Shown: piece after piece, positions 18,829 through 27,840 of the stretch
Layout: the number at the start of each line of letters is the position of its first letter
Numbering within the stretch: position 1 is the first letter of the stretch
Assembly: GCF_030406045.1 (NCBI RefSeq)
Contig: NZ_CP128988.1
Location: forward strand, 407,438-471,437
Length of the DNA: 64,000 nt
Direction: 5' to 3'
DNA from: Thiohalobacter sp. IOR34
Lineage (GTDB): Bacteria > Pseudomonadota > Gammaproteobacteria > Thiohalobacterales > Thiohalobacteraceae
The notes under the pieces: generated by a model
Seen by the model: the letters and a program-made list of their open reading frames with translations, nothing else
Databases searched by the model: none
Told to the model about the DNA's origin: nothing
Position numbers and translations under genes: made by a program

Positions 18829-19644
18829 ATGTTGAGATATCCGAACATCGACCCGGCCGTGTTCCGCATCGGCGACTTCGCTGTCCACTGGTATGGCCTG
18901 ATGTACCTGATCGGTTTCGTCGCCGCCTGGTGGCTGGGCCGGCTGCGGGCCCGGCGTCCCGGTACCGGCTGGCGGGAGGAGGAGATCGCCGATCTGCTGT
19001 TCTACGGCGCCCTGGGGGTGATCCTCGGCGGCCGCATCGGCTACATCCTGTTCTACAATTTCGCTCTCTTCCTGGAGGACCCGCTGGTGCTGCTGCGCAT
19101 CTGGCAGGGCGGTATGTCGTTTCATGGCGGCCTGCTCGGCGTGCTCATCGCCATGTGGCTGTACGGCCACAAGACGGGGCGCAGCTTCTTCCAGGTGACG
19201 GACTTCATCGCCCCGCTGGTGCCCATCGGCCTGGGGGCGGGGCGGATCGGCAACTTCATCAACGGCGAACTCTGGGGGCGGCCCACCGACCTGCCCTGGG
19301 GGATGGTGTTCCCCTTCGTCGACCAGCAGCCGCGCCATCCCTCGATGCTCTACGAGGCCCTGCTGGAGGGACTGGTACTGTTCCTGCTTCTGTGGTTCTA
19401 TTCCGCGAAACCCCGCCCCACCATGGCGGTCTCCGGGCTGTTCCTCTGCGGCTATGGCGTGTTCCGCTTCGCCGTGGAATTCGTGCGCGAGCCGGACGCC
19501 CACATCGGCTACCTGGCCGGCGGCTGGCTGACCATGGGCCACCTGCTGTCGGCGCCGATGATCCTGGCCGGCGTGCTGCTGATGGTGGCGGCCCAGGCCC
19601 GGGCGGAGAAGGCGGCGGACAGCCAGGGCAGCGAGCGATCATGA
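18829..19644 (+). CDS. lgt: Prolipoprotein diacylglyceryl transferase
   Basis: 271 residues, polytopic inner-membrane enzyme that attaches diacylglycerol from phosphatidylglycerol to the lipobox cysteine of prolipoproteins. The family signature [19 protein letters not shown] and the [12 protein letters not shown]-terminal helix are intact, as is the conserved [16 protein letters not shown] segment. Likely clients in this window include RlpA and the small lipoprotein at 11.1 kb. The stop overlaps the thyA ATG by four bases, the usual lgt-thyA arrangement in proteobacteria. Confidence 0.97.
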   Translation: MLRYPNIDPAVFRIGDFAVHWYGLMYLIGFVAAWWLGRLRARRPGTGWREEEIADLLFYGALGVILGGRIGYILFYNFALFLEDPLVLLRIWQGGMSFHGGLLGVLIAMWLYGHKTGRSFFQVTDFIAPLVPIGLGAGRIGNFINGELWGRPTDLPWGMVFPFVDQQPRHPSMLYEALLEGLVLFLLLWFYSAKPRPTMAVSGLFLCGYGVFRFAVEFVREPDAHIGYLAGGWLTMGHLLSAPMILAGVLLMVAAQARAEKAADSQGSERS

Positions 19645-20435
19645 AGGCCTATCTCGATCTCATGCGCCATGTGCGCGAACAGGGCACCCGCAAGGAGGAC
19701 CGCACCGGTACCGGCACGCTCAGCGTGTTCGGCTATCAGATGCGCTTCGACCTGAGCGAAGGTTTTCCCTGCGTCACCACCAAGAAGCTGCACCTGCGCT
19801 CCATCATCCACGAGCTGCTGTGGTTCCTGCGCGGCGACACCAACATCAAATACCTGCACGACAACGGCGTCACCATCTGGGACGAGTGGGCCGACGAGAA
19901 CGGCGACCTGGGGCCCATCTATGGTTATCAGTGGCGCTCCTGGCCGGCCGCCGACGGGCGGCACATCGACCAGATCGCCCAGGTCATCGAGCAGATAAAA
20001 AACAATCCGGACTCGCGGCGCATCATCGTCAGCGCCTGGAACGTCGGCGAGATCGACAACATGGCGCTGCCGCCCTGCCATGCCTTCTTCCAGTTCTACG
20101 TGGCCGACGGCCGGCTGTCCTGCCAGCTCTATCAGCGCAGCGCCGACATCTTTCTCGGCGTGCCCTTCAACATCGCCTCCTACGCCCTGCTGACCCTGAT
20201 GATGGCGCAGGTCTGCGGTCTCGAGCCCGGCGACTTCGTGCATACCCTGGGTGACGCCCACCTCTATCTCAATCACCTGGAGCAGGCCGACACCCAACTC
20301 GCCCGCGAACCCTTCCCGCTGCCGACCATGAAGCTCAACCCGGACGTCAGGGATCTGTTCGACTTCCGCTTCGAGGATTTCGAGCTGGTGGGCTACCAGT
20401 GCCACCCGCACATCAAGGCGCCGGTGGCGGTATGA
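19641..20435 (+). CDS. thyA: Thymidylate synthase
   Basis: 264 residues, exactly the E. coli length. It converts dUMP and methylene-THF to dTMP and dihydrofolate. The catalytic cysteine lies in [12 protein letters not shown], and the dUMP-binding [17 protein letters not shown] and the C-terminal [10 protein letters not shown] are intact. It is coupled by ATGA overlaps both to lgt upstream and to folA downstream, so the dihydrofolate product and the reductase that recycles it are produced together. Confidence 0.98.
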   Translation: MKAYLDLMRHVREQGTRKEDRTGTGTLSVFGYQMRFDLSEGFPCVTTKKLHLRSIIHELLWFLRGDTNIKYLHDNGVTIWDEWADENGDLGPIYGYQWRSWPAADGRHIDQIAQVIEQIKNNPDSRRIIVSAWNVGEIDNMALPPCHAFFQFYVADGRLSCQLYQRSADIFLGVPFNIASYALLTLMMAQVCGLEPGDFVHTLGDAHLYLNHLEQADTQLAREPFPLPTMKLNPDVRDLFDFRFEDFELVGYQCHPHIKAPVAV

Positions 20436-20923
20436 GCCGCCCGATCCTGTCGCTCATTCTGGCCATGGACCGTAACCGGGTGATCGGCAAGGACAACGCC
20501 CTGCCCTGGCACCTGCCTGCCGATCTGCAGTACTTCAAGCGCATGACCATGGGCAAGCCGATCCTGATGGGCCGCAAGACCCACGAGTCCATCGGCCGGC
20601 CGTTGCCCGGGCGGCAGAACATCGTGATCAGCTCCAATCCGGCCTTCGAGGCGCCCGGCTGCACGGTGGTGCATTCCCTGGACGAGGCCCTGGAGGCGGC
20701 AGGCGGGGCCGGGGAGATCATGGTCATCGGCGGCACCCGGCTGTTCGAGCAGGTGCTGGACCGCGCCGACCGCATCTACCTGACCCTGATCGACCATGCC
20801 TTCGAAGGCGACACCTGGTTTCCGGAGCTGGACGCGGGCTGGGTGGAGGTGTCGCGCGAGGATCATGCGCCGGACGAGAAGAACCCCTGGCCCTACAGCT
20901 TCATCCTGCTGGAGCGGGGCTAG
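20432..20923 (+). CDS. folA: Dihydrofolate reductase
   Basis: 163 residues from the ATG at 20432, which overlaps the thyA stop by four bases. It reduces dihydrofolate to tetrahydrofolate with NADPH. Motifs include [19 protein letters not shown] (N-terminal substrate and Met20-loop region), [16 protein letters not shown] and the nucleotide-binding [13 protein letters not shown]. The folate pool it maintains also feeds GcvT. Its last 23 bases overlap the 3' end of a convergent gene on the other strand. Confidence 0.97.
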   Translation: MSRPILSLILAMDRNRVIGKDNALPWHLPADLQYFKRMTMGKPILMGRKTHESIGRPLPGRQNIVISSNPAFEAPGCTVVHSLDEALEAAGGAGEIMVIGGTRLFEQVLDRADRIYLTLIDHAFEGDTWFPELDAGWVEVSREDHAPDEKNPWPYSFILLERG

Positions 20924-21302
20924 GGCCGGGATTCAGCCACTGCAGGGCGTCTTTCCGGTCGCGGAACACGTAAACCTCGATGGGCAGGTCGTCGGCATAG
21001 GCCTCGAACATCCGGCACAGCCCGAAGTAGAAATCGCGCGGGGCGACCAGCGCCAGCCGGTAGCCGGAACCTCGCCGTGCGATGTGTTCGCGGGTCAACT
21101 CGGCGAGCTTCTCCATCTCCCTGCTGCCCGGCTCGATGCCCTCGACCAGGCTGAAATCCCAGAGGACGTTCATATCCGGCCGGAAAGCGGGGTCCTGCAG
21201 GGTCTCCTTCCAGGCGGCCTGGATATCCGGCAGCCCGATGATTCCACTCACGGTGTTGGTGACCAGCCCGGTGGCGGGATCGATGAGCGTTTCTATCGTC
21301 AT
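20901..21302 (-). CDS. Hypothetical protein, SpoIIAA/STAS-like fold suspected
   Basis: 133 residues from the ATG whose first base is 21302 (MTIETLIDPATGLVTNTVSG). The longer in-frame extension upstream is rejected because it is low-complexity and runs through the intergenic region. Alternating strands and helices and the FRPDMNVLWDFSLVEGI segment resemble the SpoIIAA-like/STAS fold found in small cytosolic proteins of unknown role; this is a fold impression, not a firm match. Convergent with folA with a 23-base overlap. The 220 bases between its start and the downstream GT4 gene hold the divergent promoters and nothing else I can identify. Confidence 0.65.
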   Translation of the reverse strand: MTIETLIDPATGLVTNTVSGIIGLPDIQAAWKETLQDPAFRPDMNVLWDFSLVEGIEPGSREMEKLAELTREHIARRGSGYRLALVAPRDFYFGLCRMFEAYADDLPIEVYVFRDRKDALQWLNPGPSPAPAG

Positions 21303-21522
21303 GGGCGGCTCATGGTGCGCCGCCTCAGCGGGCGGCGGGTTCCGCCATTCTTGCACAGGTCGCTGCGGCGTCAAGGGTTCCGTGCCGACCCGCCATCGCC
21401 CTTGAAATCCCTTCCCCCTGCCACCATCTGATCGGTGCCGTTCCTGTCCGCCCGGCAAGGGCCGGGCAACGACCGATTTTTGTCGATTGGTGATTTTCTG
21501 CTCGTTCGGGAGGATTGCTTCG

Positions 21523-22572
21523 ATGAAGATTGCCCAGGTTGCCCCCCTCCACGAGAGCGTGCCGCCGCGCACCTACGGCGGCACCGAGCGCGTGGTCTCC
21601 TATCTCACCGAGGCGCTGGTCGATGCCGGCCACGAGGTGACCCTCTACGCCAGCGGTGACTCGCGCACCCGCGCCAGGCTGGTGCCGGTGGTGGCGGAGG
21701 GGCTGCGGCTGGCGCCGGAACGGCGCGACCCGCTGGCCAGCCACGTGCTGCTGATGGATCGCGTGCTGCGCGACGCCGACCGCTACGACATCGTCCACTT
21801 CCACACCGACTACCTGCACTTCCCCCTGGTGCGCGCCCTGTCCCTCCCCCACGTCACCACCCTGCATGGTCGCCTCGACCTGCCGGAGCTGGGCCCGCTG
21901 TACCAGGCCTACCACGACCTGCCGGTGATCTCGATCTCCGACGACCAGCGCCGGCCGCTGCCGCAGGCGGGCTGGCTGGCGACCGTATACAACGGCTTGC
22001 CGGCGGATCTGTACCGCTTCGGGTCCGGTGACGGTGGCTATCTGGCCTTCCTCGGCCGCATCTCGCCGGAGAAGGGCATCGAGCGGGCACTGGCGATCGC
22101 CAAGGCCGCCGGCCTGCCGCTGAAGGTTGCCGCCAAGGTCGATGCCGTGGACCGGGAGTACTACGAGACGGTGGTGGCGCCGCAGATGGACCACCCGCTG
22201 ATCGAGTTCATCGGTGAGATCGGCGAGTCCGACAAGGGCGCCTTCCTGGGCGCGGCGCGTGCCCTGCTGTTCCCCATCGACTGGCCCGAGCCCTTCGGCC
22301 TGGTGATGACAGAGGCCATGGCCTGCGGCACGCCGGTGATCGCCTGGCGGCGCGGTTCGGTGCCCGAGGTCATCGAGGAGGGGCGCAGTGGGTTCATCGT
22401 CGACAGCGTCGATCAGGCCGTGACGGCACTGGGGCGGCTGGATGACATCGACCGCCGCGACTGTCGCCGCGCCTTCGAGGAACGCTTCACCGCGGCGCGC
22501 ATGGCGCAGGACTACGTGGCTACCTATCGCACCGCCCTGGCGCAGCATCGGCAGCCGCGCCTGGCGGTCTGA
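21523..22572 (+). CDS. GT4-family glycosyltransferase
   Basis: 349 residues from the ATG at 21523, preceded by GGGAGG. GT-B fold: N-terminal QVAPLHESVPPRTYGGTERV, nucleotide-sugar binding region YLAFLGRISPEKGIERAL, and the C-terminal E-x7-E motif region EPFGLVMTEAMACGTPVIA. It precedes a glycogen-debranching-type glucosidase by 16 bases. Such GT4 plus amylo-1,6-glucosidase pairs are frequent in bacteria and suggest metabolism of a small glucoside or glucan, but the product is not established. Confidence 0.88.
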   Translation: MKIAQVAPLHESVPPRTYGGTERVVSYLTEALVDAGHEVTLYASGDSRTRARLVPVVAEGLRLAPERRDPLASHVLLMDRVLRDADRYDIVHFHTDYLHFPLVRALSLPHVTTLHGRLDLPELGPLYQAYHDLPVISISDDQRRPLPQAGWLATVYNGLPADLYRFGSGDGGYLAFLGRISPEKGIERALAIAKAAGLPLKVAAKVDAVDREYYETVVAPQMDHPLIEFIGEIGESDKGAFLGAARALLFPIDWPEPFGLVMTEAMACGTPVIAWRRGSVPEVIEEGRSGFIVDSVDQAVTALGRLDDIDRRDCRRAFEERFTAARMAQDYVATYRTALAQHRQPRLAV

Positions 22573-22588
22573 ACCCGCTGGAGGTGCC

Positions 22589-24751
22589 GTGGAAGACGTC
22601 ATCGAGGTCAACGACCAGGTCTACGTGCTGGCCGGCTCGTCTCGGGCCGACGATCGCACGCGCGTGCTCAAGCAGGACGAGACCTTTGCCGTGCACGACC
22701 GCTTCGGCGACTTTCAGCGCCTGGGACTGGGTGAACAGGGGCTATTCCACCAGGGTACCCGCCATCTGTCCTTCCTGGAACTGAGGATCAATGGTCAACG
22801 GCCGCTGCTGCTCAACTCCTCGGTGAGCGAGGACAACCGCGAGCTGATCGTCGACCTGACCATGCCCGAGCTGGCCGCCGCCGGCTGGCACATGCCCGGT
22901 CACAGCCTGCATATCCTGCGTCGCAAGCTGCTCTGGGAGGGGACGCTGCACGAGTCGGTGCGCCTCTACAACTATGGTGAGCACAGCCTGGAGCTGGATC
23001 TGGAGCTGGCCTTTGCCGCCGACTTCGCCGACATCTTTGAAGTGCGCGGTCTCAAGCGGGCGCGCCGCGGCGAGCTGTTGCCGGCAGAGATCGGCAAGCG
23101 TGAGGTGCGCCTCGGCTACCGGGGCCTCGATACTGTGGAACGTTACACCCGGTTGAGTTTCAACCGTGACCCGCTGGAGCTGGAGGCCGGTCGTGCCCGT
23201 TTCCGACTGCGGGTCACTCCACGCCACTGCGTGGAGCTGAATCTGGCGCTCGGCTGTGAGGCCGGGGAGGCGAAGGGCGGCCGTCTCAGTTTCGCCAAGG
23301 CCGCGCGCCGCAGCGCCGAGCGGCTGGCGGCGGAACATGCCGGGGTGGGTCGGGTGTTCACCTCCAACGAACAGTTCAACGACTGGCTCAACCGCTCTGC
23401 CGCCGATCTGCGCATGCTCACCAGCCAGACCCGCGAGGGTCCCTATCCCTACGCCGGCGTGCCCTGGTTCAGCACCCCCTTCGGCCGCGACGGTCTGATC
23501 ACCGCCTTGCAGTACCTGTGGCTGGCACCGGCCCTGGCGCGCGGCGTGCTGGCCTTCCTGGCTGCCCGCCAGGCCACCGGCCTGGATCCGGCGCGTGATG
23601 CCGAGCCGGGCAAGATCCTGCACGAGCTGCGCCGTGGTGAGATGGCGGCGCTGGGCGAGATTCCCTTTGGCCGTTACTACGGCAGTGTGGATTCCACACC
23701 CCTGTTCCTGGTGCTGGCCGGCGCCTACTACGAGCGCAGCGGTGACCGGCCCTTCCTCGAGGCCATCTGGCCGCATCTGGAGGCGGCCCTGGCCTGGATC
23801 GACGACTACGGCGACAGCGACGGCGATGGCTTCGTCGACTACCAGCGCCACGCCGAGCGGGGATTGGTGCAGCAGGGGTGGAAGGATTCGGACGACTCGG
23901 TATTCCATGCCGACGGCTCGGACGCCGAGGGGCCGATCGCCCTGTGCGAGGTGCAGGGCTATGTCTATGCCGCCAAGCGCAGCGCGGCGCGGTTGGCGGT
24001 ACTGTTCGGCGAGCACGGCCGGGCCGAGGCGCTGGAACGCCAGGCCGCCGACCTCAAGCGGCGCTTCAACGAGGCCTTCTGGGTCGAGGAACTCGGGACC
24101 TATGCCCTGGCCCTGGACGGCGATGGCCGGCCCTGTGCGGTGCGTGCTTCCAATGCCGGCCATGCCCTGTTCAGCGGCATCGCCAGCCGGGAATATGCAC
24201 GCCAGGTGGCCCATGTCCTGCTCGATGAGCACAGCTTCAGCGGCTGGGGGGTGCGCACCCTGGCGCAGGGGGAGGCTCGCTACAACCCCATGTCCTACCA
24301 CAACGGTTCGGTGTGGCCGCACGACAACGGCCTGATCGCCGCCGGCCTGGCGCGCTACGGTTTCCGCGACGAGGCGATGCGCATCATGACCGGTCTGTTC
24401 GATGCCAGCATCGACCTCGACCTGCACCGGCTGCCGGAACTGTTCTGCGGTTTCCGCCGGCGTCCCCACCAGGGCCCGATCCGCTATCCGGTGGCCTGTT
24501 TGCCCCAGGCCTGGGCCAGTGGCGTGGTGTTCCAGCTGTTGCAGGCCTGCCTGGGACTGCATTTCTCGGCCGAGAGCCCGCAGGTGCGCTTCGATCATCC
24601 GCAGTTGCCGGACTACCTGCATCGCATCCACATCGACAACCTCCGCGTCGGCGGCGGCGTGGTGGAGCTGGAACTCACCCGGCATGCCAACGACGTCGGT
24701 ATCAACGTGCTGCGCAAGGAGGGGGCGGTGGAGGTCGCGGTGGTGGTCTAG
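22589..24751 (+). CDS. Amylo-alpha-1,6-glucosidase / glycogen-debranching family protein
   Basis: 720 residues from a GTG at 22589 with GGAGG eight bases upstream; no suitable ATG exists near the family N terminus. The N-terminal beta-sandwich domain (RVLKQDETFAVHDRFGD) is followed by an (alpha/alpha)6 barrel with PWFSTPFGRDGLITALQ, GWKDSDDSVFHADG and YHNGSVWPHDNGLIAAG, typical of bacterial GDE-like glucosidases. Predicted cytosolic; likely acts on alpha-1,6 branches or on a short glucoside made with the upstream GT4. Its TAG stop (24749-24751) lies two bases before the left end of a family D element. Confidence 0.9.
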   Translation: MEDVIEVNDQVYVLAGSSRADDRTRVLKQDETFAVHDRFGDFQRLGLGEQGLFHQGTRHLSFLELRINGQRPLLLNSSVSEDNRELIVDLTMPELAAAGWHMPGHSLHILRRKLLWEGTLHESVRLYNYGEHSLELDLELAFAADFADIFEVRGLKRARRGELLPAEIGKREVRLGYRGLDTVERYTRLSFNRDPLELEAGRARFRLRVTPRHCVELNLALGCEAGEAKGGRLSFAKAARRSAERLAAEHAGVGRVFTSNEQFNDWLNRSAADLRMLTSQTREGPYPYAGVPWFSTPFGRDGLITALQYLWLAPALARGVLAFLAARQATGLDPARDAEPGKILHELRRGEMAALGEIPFGRYYGSVDSTPLFLVLAGAYYERSGDRPFLEAIWPHLEAALAWIDDYGDSDGDGFVDYQRHAERGLVQQGWKDSDDSVFHADGSDAEGPIALCEVQGYVYAAKRSAARLAVLFGEHGRAEALERQAADLKRRFNEAFWVEELGTYALALDGDGRPCAVRASNAGHALFSGIASREYARQVAHVLLDEHSFSGWGVRTLAQGEARYNPMSYHNGSVWPHDNGLIAAGLARYGFRDEAMRIMTGLFDASIDLDLHRLPELFCGFRRRPHQGPIRYPVACLPQAWASGVVFQLLQACLGLHFSAESPQVRFDHPQLPDYLHRIHIDNLRVGGGVVELELTRHANDVGINVLRKEGAVEVAVVV

Positions 24752-24752
24752 C

Positions 24753-24816
24753 TAGCCCGGATATTGCACCAAGGATTCGCCCTGGAACTCGAATCCTTCG
24801 TGCAATAGGTGGACTA
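24753..24816. mobile_element. Family D element, internally deleted copy (D4)
   Basis: The left end TAGCCCGGATATTGCACC is followed after a short spacer by the right-end sequence ATTCGCCCTGGAACTCGAAT and CCTTCGTGCAATA, ending near CTAG at 24814-24817. Compared with the 250 bp D2 and D3 copies almost the whole interior is missing, leaving a 64-base near-palindrome just after the debranching-enzyme stop codon. Confidence 0.6.
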
Positions 24817-24823
24817 GCTAGCC

Positions 24824-25132
24824 CCCGCGGGCGCGGCCAGCCGTGGCACATGTGGCGGGCATGGCCGCGGATCCTGGCCGATCGCGGCCGGGAGGCCGCT
24901 CCTACGGGGGGCATGGCGGCACAAGGGGGCGGCGTGGTTCAGGCCGCGATCGACTCACAACGACTGGGGCATCCCCATCCTGCCGCCTCGCCAGACCCCG
25001 GGCCATGGAACGAACCCTGGTCTCGGGGATTAACCCGCGGGCGCGGCCAGCCGTGGCACATGCGGCGGGCATGGCCGCGGATCCTGACCGATCGCGGCCG
25101 GGAGGCCGCTCCTACGGGGGGCGTGGCGGCAC
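24824..25132 (+). repeat. 99-bp direct duplication with REP units
   Basis: Bases 24824-24922 and 25034-25132 are direct copies differing at three positions that I can see. Each contains a reverse-oriented REP (24881-24905 and 25091-25115). A forward REP follows at 25137-25161. This fills most of the 510-base gap between the debranching enzyme and apaH. The intervening 111 bases show no gene. Confidence 0.8.
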
Positions 25133-25187
25133 CCTGGTAGGAGCGGTCTCCAGGCCGCGATTGGCGTGGTGTTGACAGACTCCTGGC

Positions 25188-25225
25188 CCGCCTATTGCGC
25201 CAGGGATTCGATGCTCAGGACGAAT
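25188..25225. repeat. Fragment of a family D element end
   Basis: The stretch CTATTGCGCCAGGGATTCGA plus GCTCAGGACGA closely follows the left end of copy D3 (ATATTGCGCCAAGGATTCGA plus GCTCAGGGCGA). It lacks the terminal TAGCCCGG match and has no partner, so it is a decayed end. Confidence 0.5.
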
Positions 25226-25261
25226 CGTGTGAGGGTACGCCGCCCGTGAGAGCGCCATCGC

Positions 25262-26095
25262 TCAGTCATCGCCAGGGCGCAGGGCGCCGGGACAGTCGAT
25301 CTGCAGCCACCGGGGCGGGCCGTCAAGACGCAGGGCGGTGAGTTCCCCGCCCCACAGGCAACCGGTGTCGAGCGGGAATACCCCCGGCGCCCGCACCCTG
25401 CCCAGCGTTGACCAGTGGCCGAAGAGGATGTTCAGCTCGCGTGACCGCCGCTCCTCGATCTCGAACCAGGGACGGTAGGGTGGCGGCTGGCTGCCGGGCG
25501 GCCCCTTGTAGGCCAGGCCGAGGGTGCCGTCGGGGGTGCAGTAGCGCAGCCGGGTGAAGCAGTTGGTGATGAAGCGCAGGCGGTCCCAGCCCTCCAGTGC
25601 CGCGTCCCAGCGGTCTGGCCGGTCGCCGTACATGACCTCGAGGAAAGCGGAGCAGGCATCGCCGCGCAGGACCGCCTCCATCTCCCGGGCGCAGGCCTGG
25701 GCGGTGGCCAGGTCCCACTGCGGCGGCAGGCCGGCGTGGATCAGGGTGTAGCCGAGTTCCGCATCGTGGTGCAGCAGCGGGCGCTGGCGCAGCCAGTCGA
25801 TGAGTTCATCCCTGTCGGGTGCTTCCAGGATGGGGTGCAAGGTGTCCTTTTTCTTGATGTGCTCGGTATGGTAGGCGCCGGCCAGCAGGTGGAGGTCGTG
25901 GTTGCCGAGTACGCTGACGGCGCGATCGCCCAGCTCGCGCACGAAGCGCAGGGTCTCCAGCGACTGCGGGCCGCGGTTGACCAGGTCGCCGGCGAACCAC
26001 AGCCGGTCATCGGCCGGATCGAAGCGCAGCCGCTCCAGCAGCCGCTGCAGCTCAGCGAAGCAACCCTGGATGTCGCCGATGGCATAGACGGCCAT
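25262..26095 (-). CDS. apaH: Symmetrical bis(5'-nucleosyl)-tetraphosphatase
   Basis: 277 residues. Metallophosphoesterase that hydrolyses Ap4A to two ADP and can remove Np4 caps from RNA. The metal-binding motifs are in order: GDIQGC near residue 7, GDLVNRGP near 35 and GNHDLHLLAGA near 63. C-terminal LFGHWSTLGRV and LDTGCLWGGELTALRL are typical of ApaH. It follows apaG by 29 bases on the same strand, the canonical apaG-apaH order, with a short palindrome in the junction. Confidence 0.97.
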   Translation of the reverse strand: MAVYAIGDIQGCFAELQRLLERLRFDPADDRLWFAGDLVNRGPQSLETLRFVRELGDRAVSVLGNHDLHLLAGAYHTEHIKKKDTLHPILEAPDRDELIDWLRQRPLLHHDAELGYTLIHAGLPPQWDLATAQACAREMEAVLRGDACSAFLEVMYGDRPDRWDAALEGWDRLRFITNCFTRLRYCTPDGTLGLAYKGPPGSQPPPYRPWFEIEERRSRELNILFGHWSTLGRVRAPGVFPLDTGCLWGGELTALRLDGPPRWLQIDCPGALRPGDD

Positions 26096-26104
26096 GAGAA
26101 TCTG

Positions 26105-26128
26105 CTAGGGCCTGTTAACAGGTCCTAG
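26105..26128. repeat. Solo palindrome related to element B ends
   Basis: The 24-base near-perfect palindrome reads CTAGGGCCTG, TTAACAGG, TCCTAG. Its first 15 bases after the leading C match the terminal sequence of element B at 50094. It lies between apaG and apaH and supplies the TAG stop of apaG (26125-26127). It could be the scar of an element B that lost its interior. Confidence 0.65.
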
Positions 26129-26508
26129 TGCAGGACGCGCGGCACGGAGAGGCTGAAGGCCGGGATCTCGGCGTCGAACTCCACCCCCTCGTCGTCGACC
26201 ATGCGGTAGCTGCCGCGCATGCTGCCGACGTCGGTCTCCAGCAGGGTGCCGCTGGTGTACTGGAAGCTCTGGCCGGGCTGCAGCCGGGGCTGCTCGCCGA
26301 CCACGCCCTTGCCGCGCACCTCCTGCTGCTTGCCGTTGCTGTCGGTGATCAGCCAGTGGCGCGACAGCAGCCGGGCCGGCAGCTGGCCAGCGTTGTGGAT
26401 GGTGATGGTGTAGGTGAAGACATAGCGGTCCTGGGCGGGATCCGACTGTTCCTCGACATAGTCGGTCTCGACGCTGACCTGGATGTTGTGGGTCGAGGGA
26501 TTGTTCAT
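26125..26508 (-). CDS. apaG: ApaG protein
   Basis: 127 residues from the ATG whose first base is 26508 (MNNPSTHNIQVSVET). Beta-sandwich ApaG/DUF525 domain with the conserved EQSDPAQDRYVFTYTITI, RHWLITDSNGK and the GKGVVGEQPRLQPGQ pyrophosphate-binding-like loop. Function is not fully settled. The stop codon comes from the B-type palindrome at 26105-26128. Element D2 lies 28 bases upstream of the start, and ksgA, the usual upstream partner, is 4 kb away. Confidence 0.95.
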   Translation of the reverse strand: MNNPSTHNIQVSVETDYVEEQSDPAQDRYVFTYTITIHNAGQLPARLLSRHWLITDSNGKQQEVRGKGVVGEQPRLQPGQSFQYTSGTLLETDVGSMRGSYRMVDDEGVEFDAEIPAFSLSVPRVLH

Positions 26509-26536
26509 GTTGAAGGCTTTGTGTGGACGATTCACT

Positions 26537-26787
26537 CTAGCCCGCATATTGCACGAAGGCGGCCTTGAAAGCGTAATTTTTCGGTATTTATCAAGGCAGT
26601 AATTCCCTATGCGAGCAATTGTGCCCTGTTACAGTTTGTGCCTATTCGAGTTCAGACCAAATCTGGCGTCGCATTTTGCCCGATCCCTCTTGAACCCTAG
26701 CTACGGCTATGCTTCGGCGGGCGATCGAACAAGCTGCTTGGCCAGATTCGCCCTGAAACTCGAATCCTTCGTGCAATATCCGGGCTA
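26537..26787. mobile_element. Family D MITE-like element (copy D2)
   Basis: 251 bp bounded by TAGCCCGCATATTGCACG and the inverse, GTGCAATATCCGGGCTA, inside CTAG-like flanks (CTC-TAG left, CTA-G right). The interior is clearly AT-richer than the neighbouring genes at its left half. Its right half aligns, inverted, with the left half of D3 (shared GTTAC-GTTTGTGCCT-TTCGA and CTACGGCTATG-like strings). No open reading frame of note. It separates glk from apaG and accounts for most of the 321-base gap there. Confidence 0.75.
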
Positions 26788-26829
26788 GCCGCACATCCTA
26801 GCATAGGCTGGCCAGGCGCGCGGCTTGCC

Positions 26830-27840
26830 TCAGGCGCTGGCCAGGGCGGCGGCCAGACGCGCGGCACCCAGCAGGCCGGGGTCGGGATGGAGAATCAGCC
26901 GCAGCGGAATGTCGCGCAGCAGCGGCTGCATGCGTCCCTTGGCGAGGAAGGCCTCCAGGAAGCGCCCGTCCTGCAGCGCCGGTGCCAGGCGGCGGCTGAC
27001 GCCGCCAGCGATGTAGAGGCCGCCGAAGGGCAGGCAACCGAGGGCCAGGTTGCCGGCCTGGGCGCCGTAGATACGGACGAATTCCTCCAGGCTGCGCACC
27101 GCCAGGGGGTCGCTGCCCTCCAGGGCCAGGCGACCGATGGCCGGAGCGGCATCGCCGGCACGGCGGGCCGCCTCGACCTCGGTAGAGGCCGGTTGGCCGA
27201 GGCGCTGTTCGAAGAAGGCGTAGAGGGCCGCCAGTCCTGGTCCGGAGAGCAGGCGCTCGACCGAGACATGCGGGCCGTGGCGGGCCTGCAGGGCATGCAG
27301 CAGTTCGCACTGCAGGCTGTTCTGGGGTGCGAAGTCGACATGCCCGCCCTCGGTGGCCAATACCTGATAACCCTCGCCATCCCAGACCATGAGGCTCACC
27401 CCGAGGCCGGTGCCGGCGCCGATCAGGGCGCGGGGGGCCCGGGGCCGCGGCCGGCCCTGCTGCAGGATGGCCAGATCCCCGTCGCTGAGGACATCCAGGG
27501 CATGGCCGATGGCCTCAAAGTCGTTGACCAGGCGCAGCTTGCGAATGCCGCTGGCGGTGGCCAGGGCGCGGCTGTCGAGCTGCCAGGGGAGGTTGGTGGT
27601 GTCGACCTGCTGCTGCCCGTCCCGGTCCTGGACCGGCCCGGCGATCGCCAGGCAGGCGGCCTCGGGCGCGGTTCCGCAGCGGGCCAGGAAGTCGGCCAGC
27701 AGGGGCTCGAACCGAGGGTAGTCGCGGCTCGGGTAGCTGTACTCGCAGCGGCTGTGCGGCCAGCCGTTCTCCAGGGTGAAGAGCTGCAGGCGGCAGTGGG
27801 TGCCGCCGATGTCGCCGGCCAGCAGTCCGGGGGGGCTCAA
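26830..27840 (-). CDS. glk: Glucokinase
   Basis: 336 residues from a TTG start (27840-27838) that overlaps the pgl TGA stop as TTGA. The open frame continues upstream, but there it only shadows pgl. The ATP-binding LLAGDIGGTHCRLQLF at the N terminus, LRLVNDFEAIGHAL, IGAGTGLGVS and EGGHVDFAP are the hallmarks of the ROK-unrelated GlK family (E. coli Glk is 321 residues). It phosphorylates glucose to glucose 6-phosphate in the cytoplasm. Forms a pgl-glk operon inserted between ksgA and apaG. Confidence 0.92.
   Translation of the reverse strand: MSPPGLLAGDIGGTHCRLQLFTLENGWPHSRCEYSYPSRDYPRFEPLLADFLARCGTAPEAACLAIAGPVQDRDGQQQVDTTNLPWQLDSRALATASGIRKLRLVNDFEAIGHALDVLSDGDLAILQQGRPRPRAPRALIGAGTGLGVSLMVWDGEGYQVLATEGGHVDFAPQNSLQCELLHALQARHGPHVSVERLLSGPGLAALYAFFEQRLGQPASTEVEAARRAGDAAPAIGRLALEGSDPLAVRSLEEFVRIYGAQAGNLALGCLPFGGLYIAGGVSRRLAPALQDGRFLEAFLAKGRMQPLLRDIPLRLILHPDPGLLGAARLAAALASA

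Noticed and set aside
22742-24685. 647-residue minus-strand frame opposite the debranching enzyme
   Set aside because: Shadow of a high-GC gene with no independent start or ribosome-binding site.
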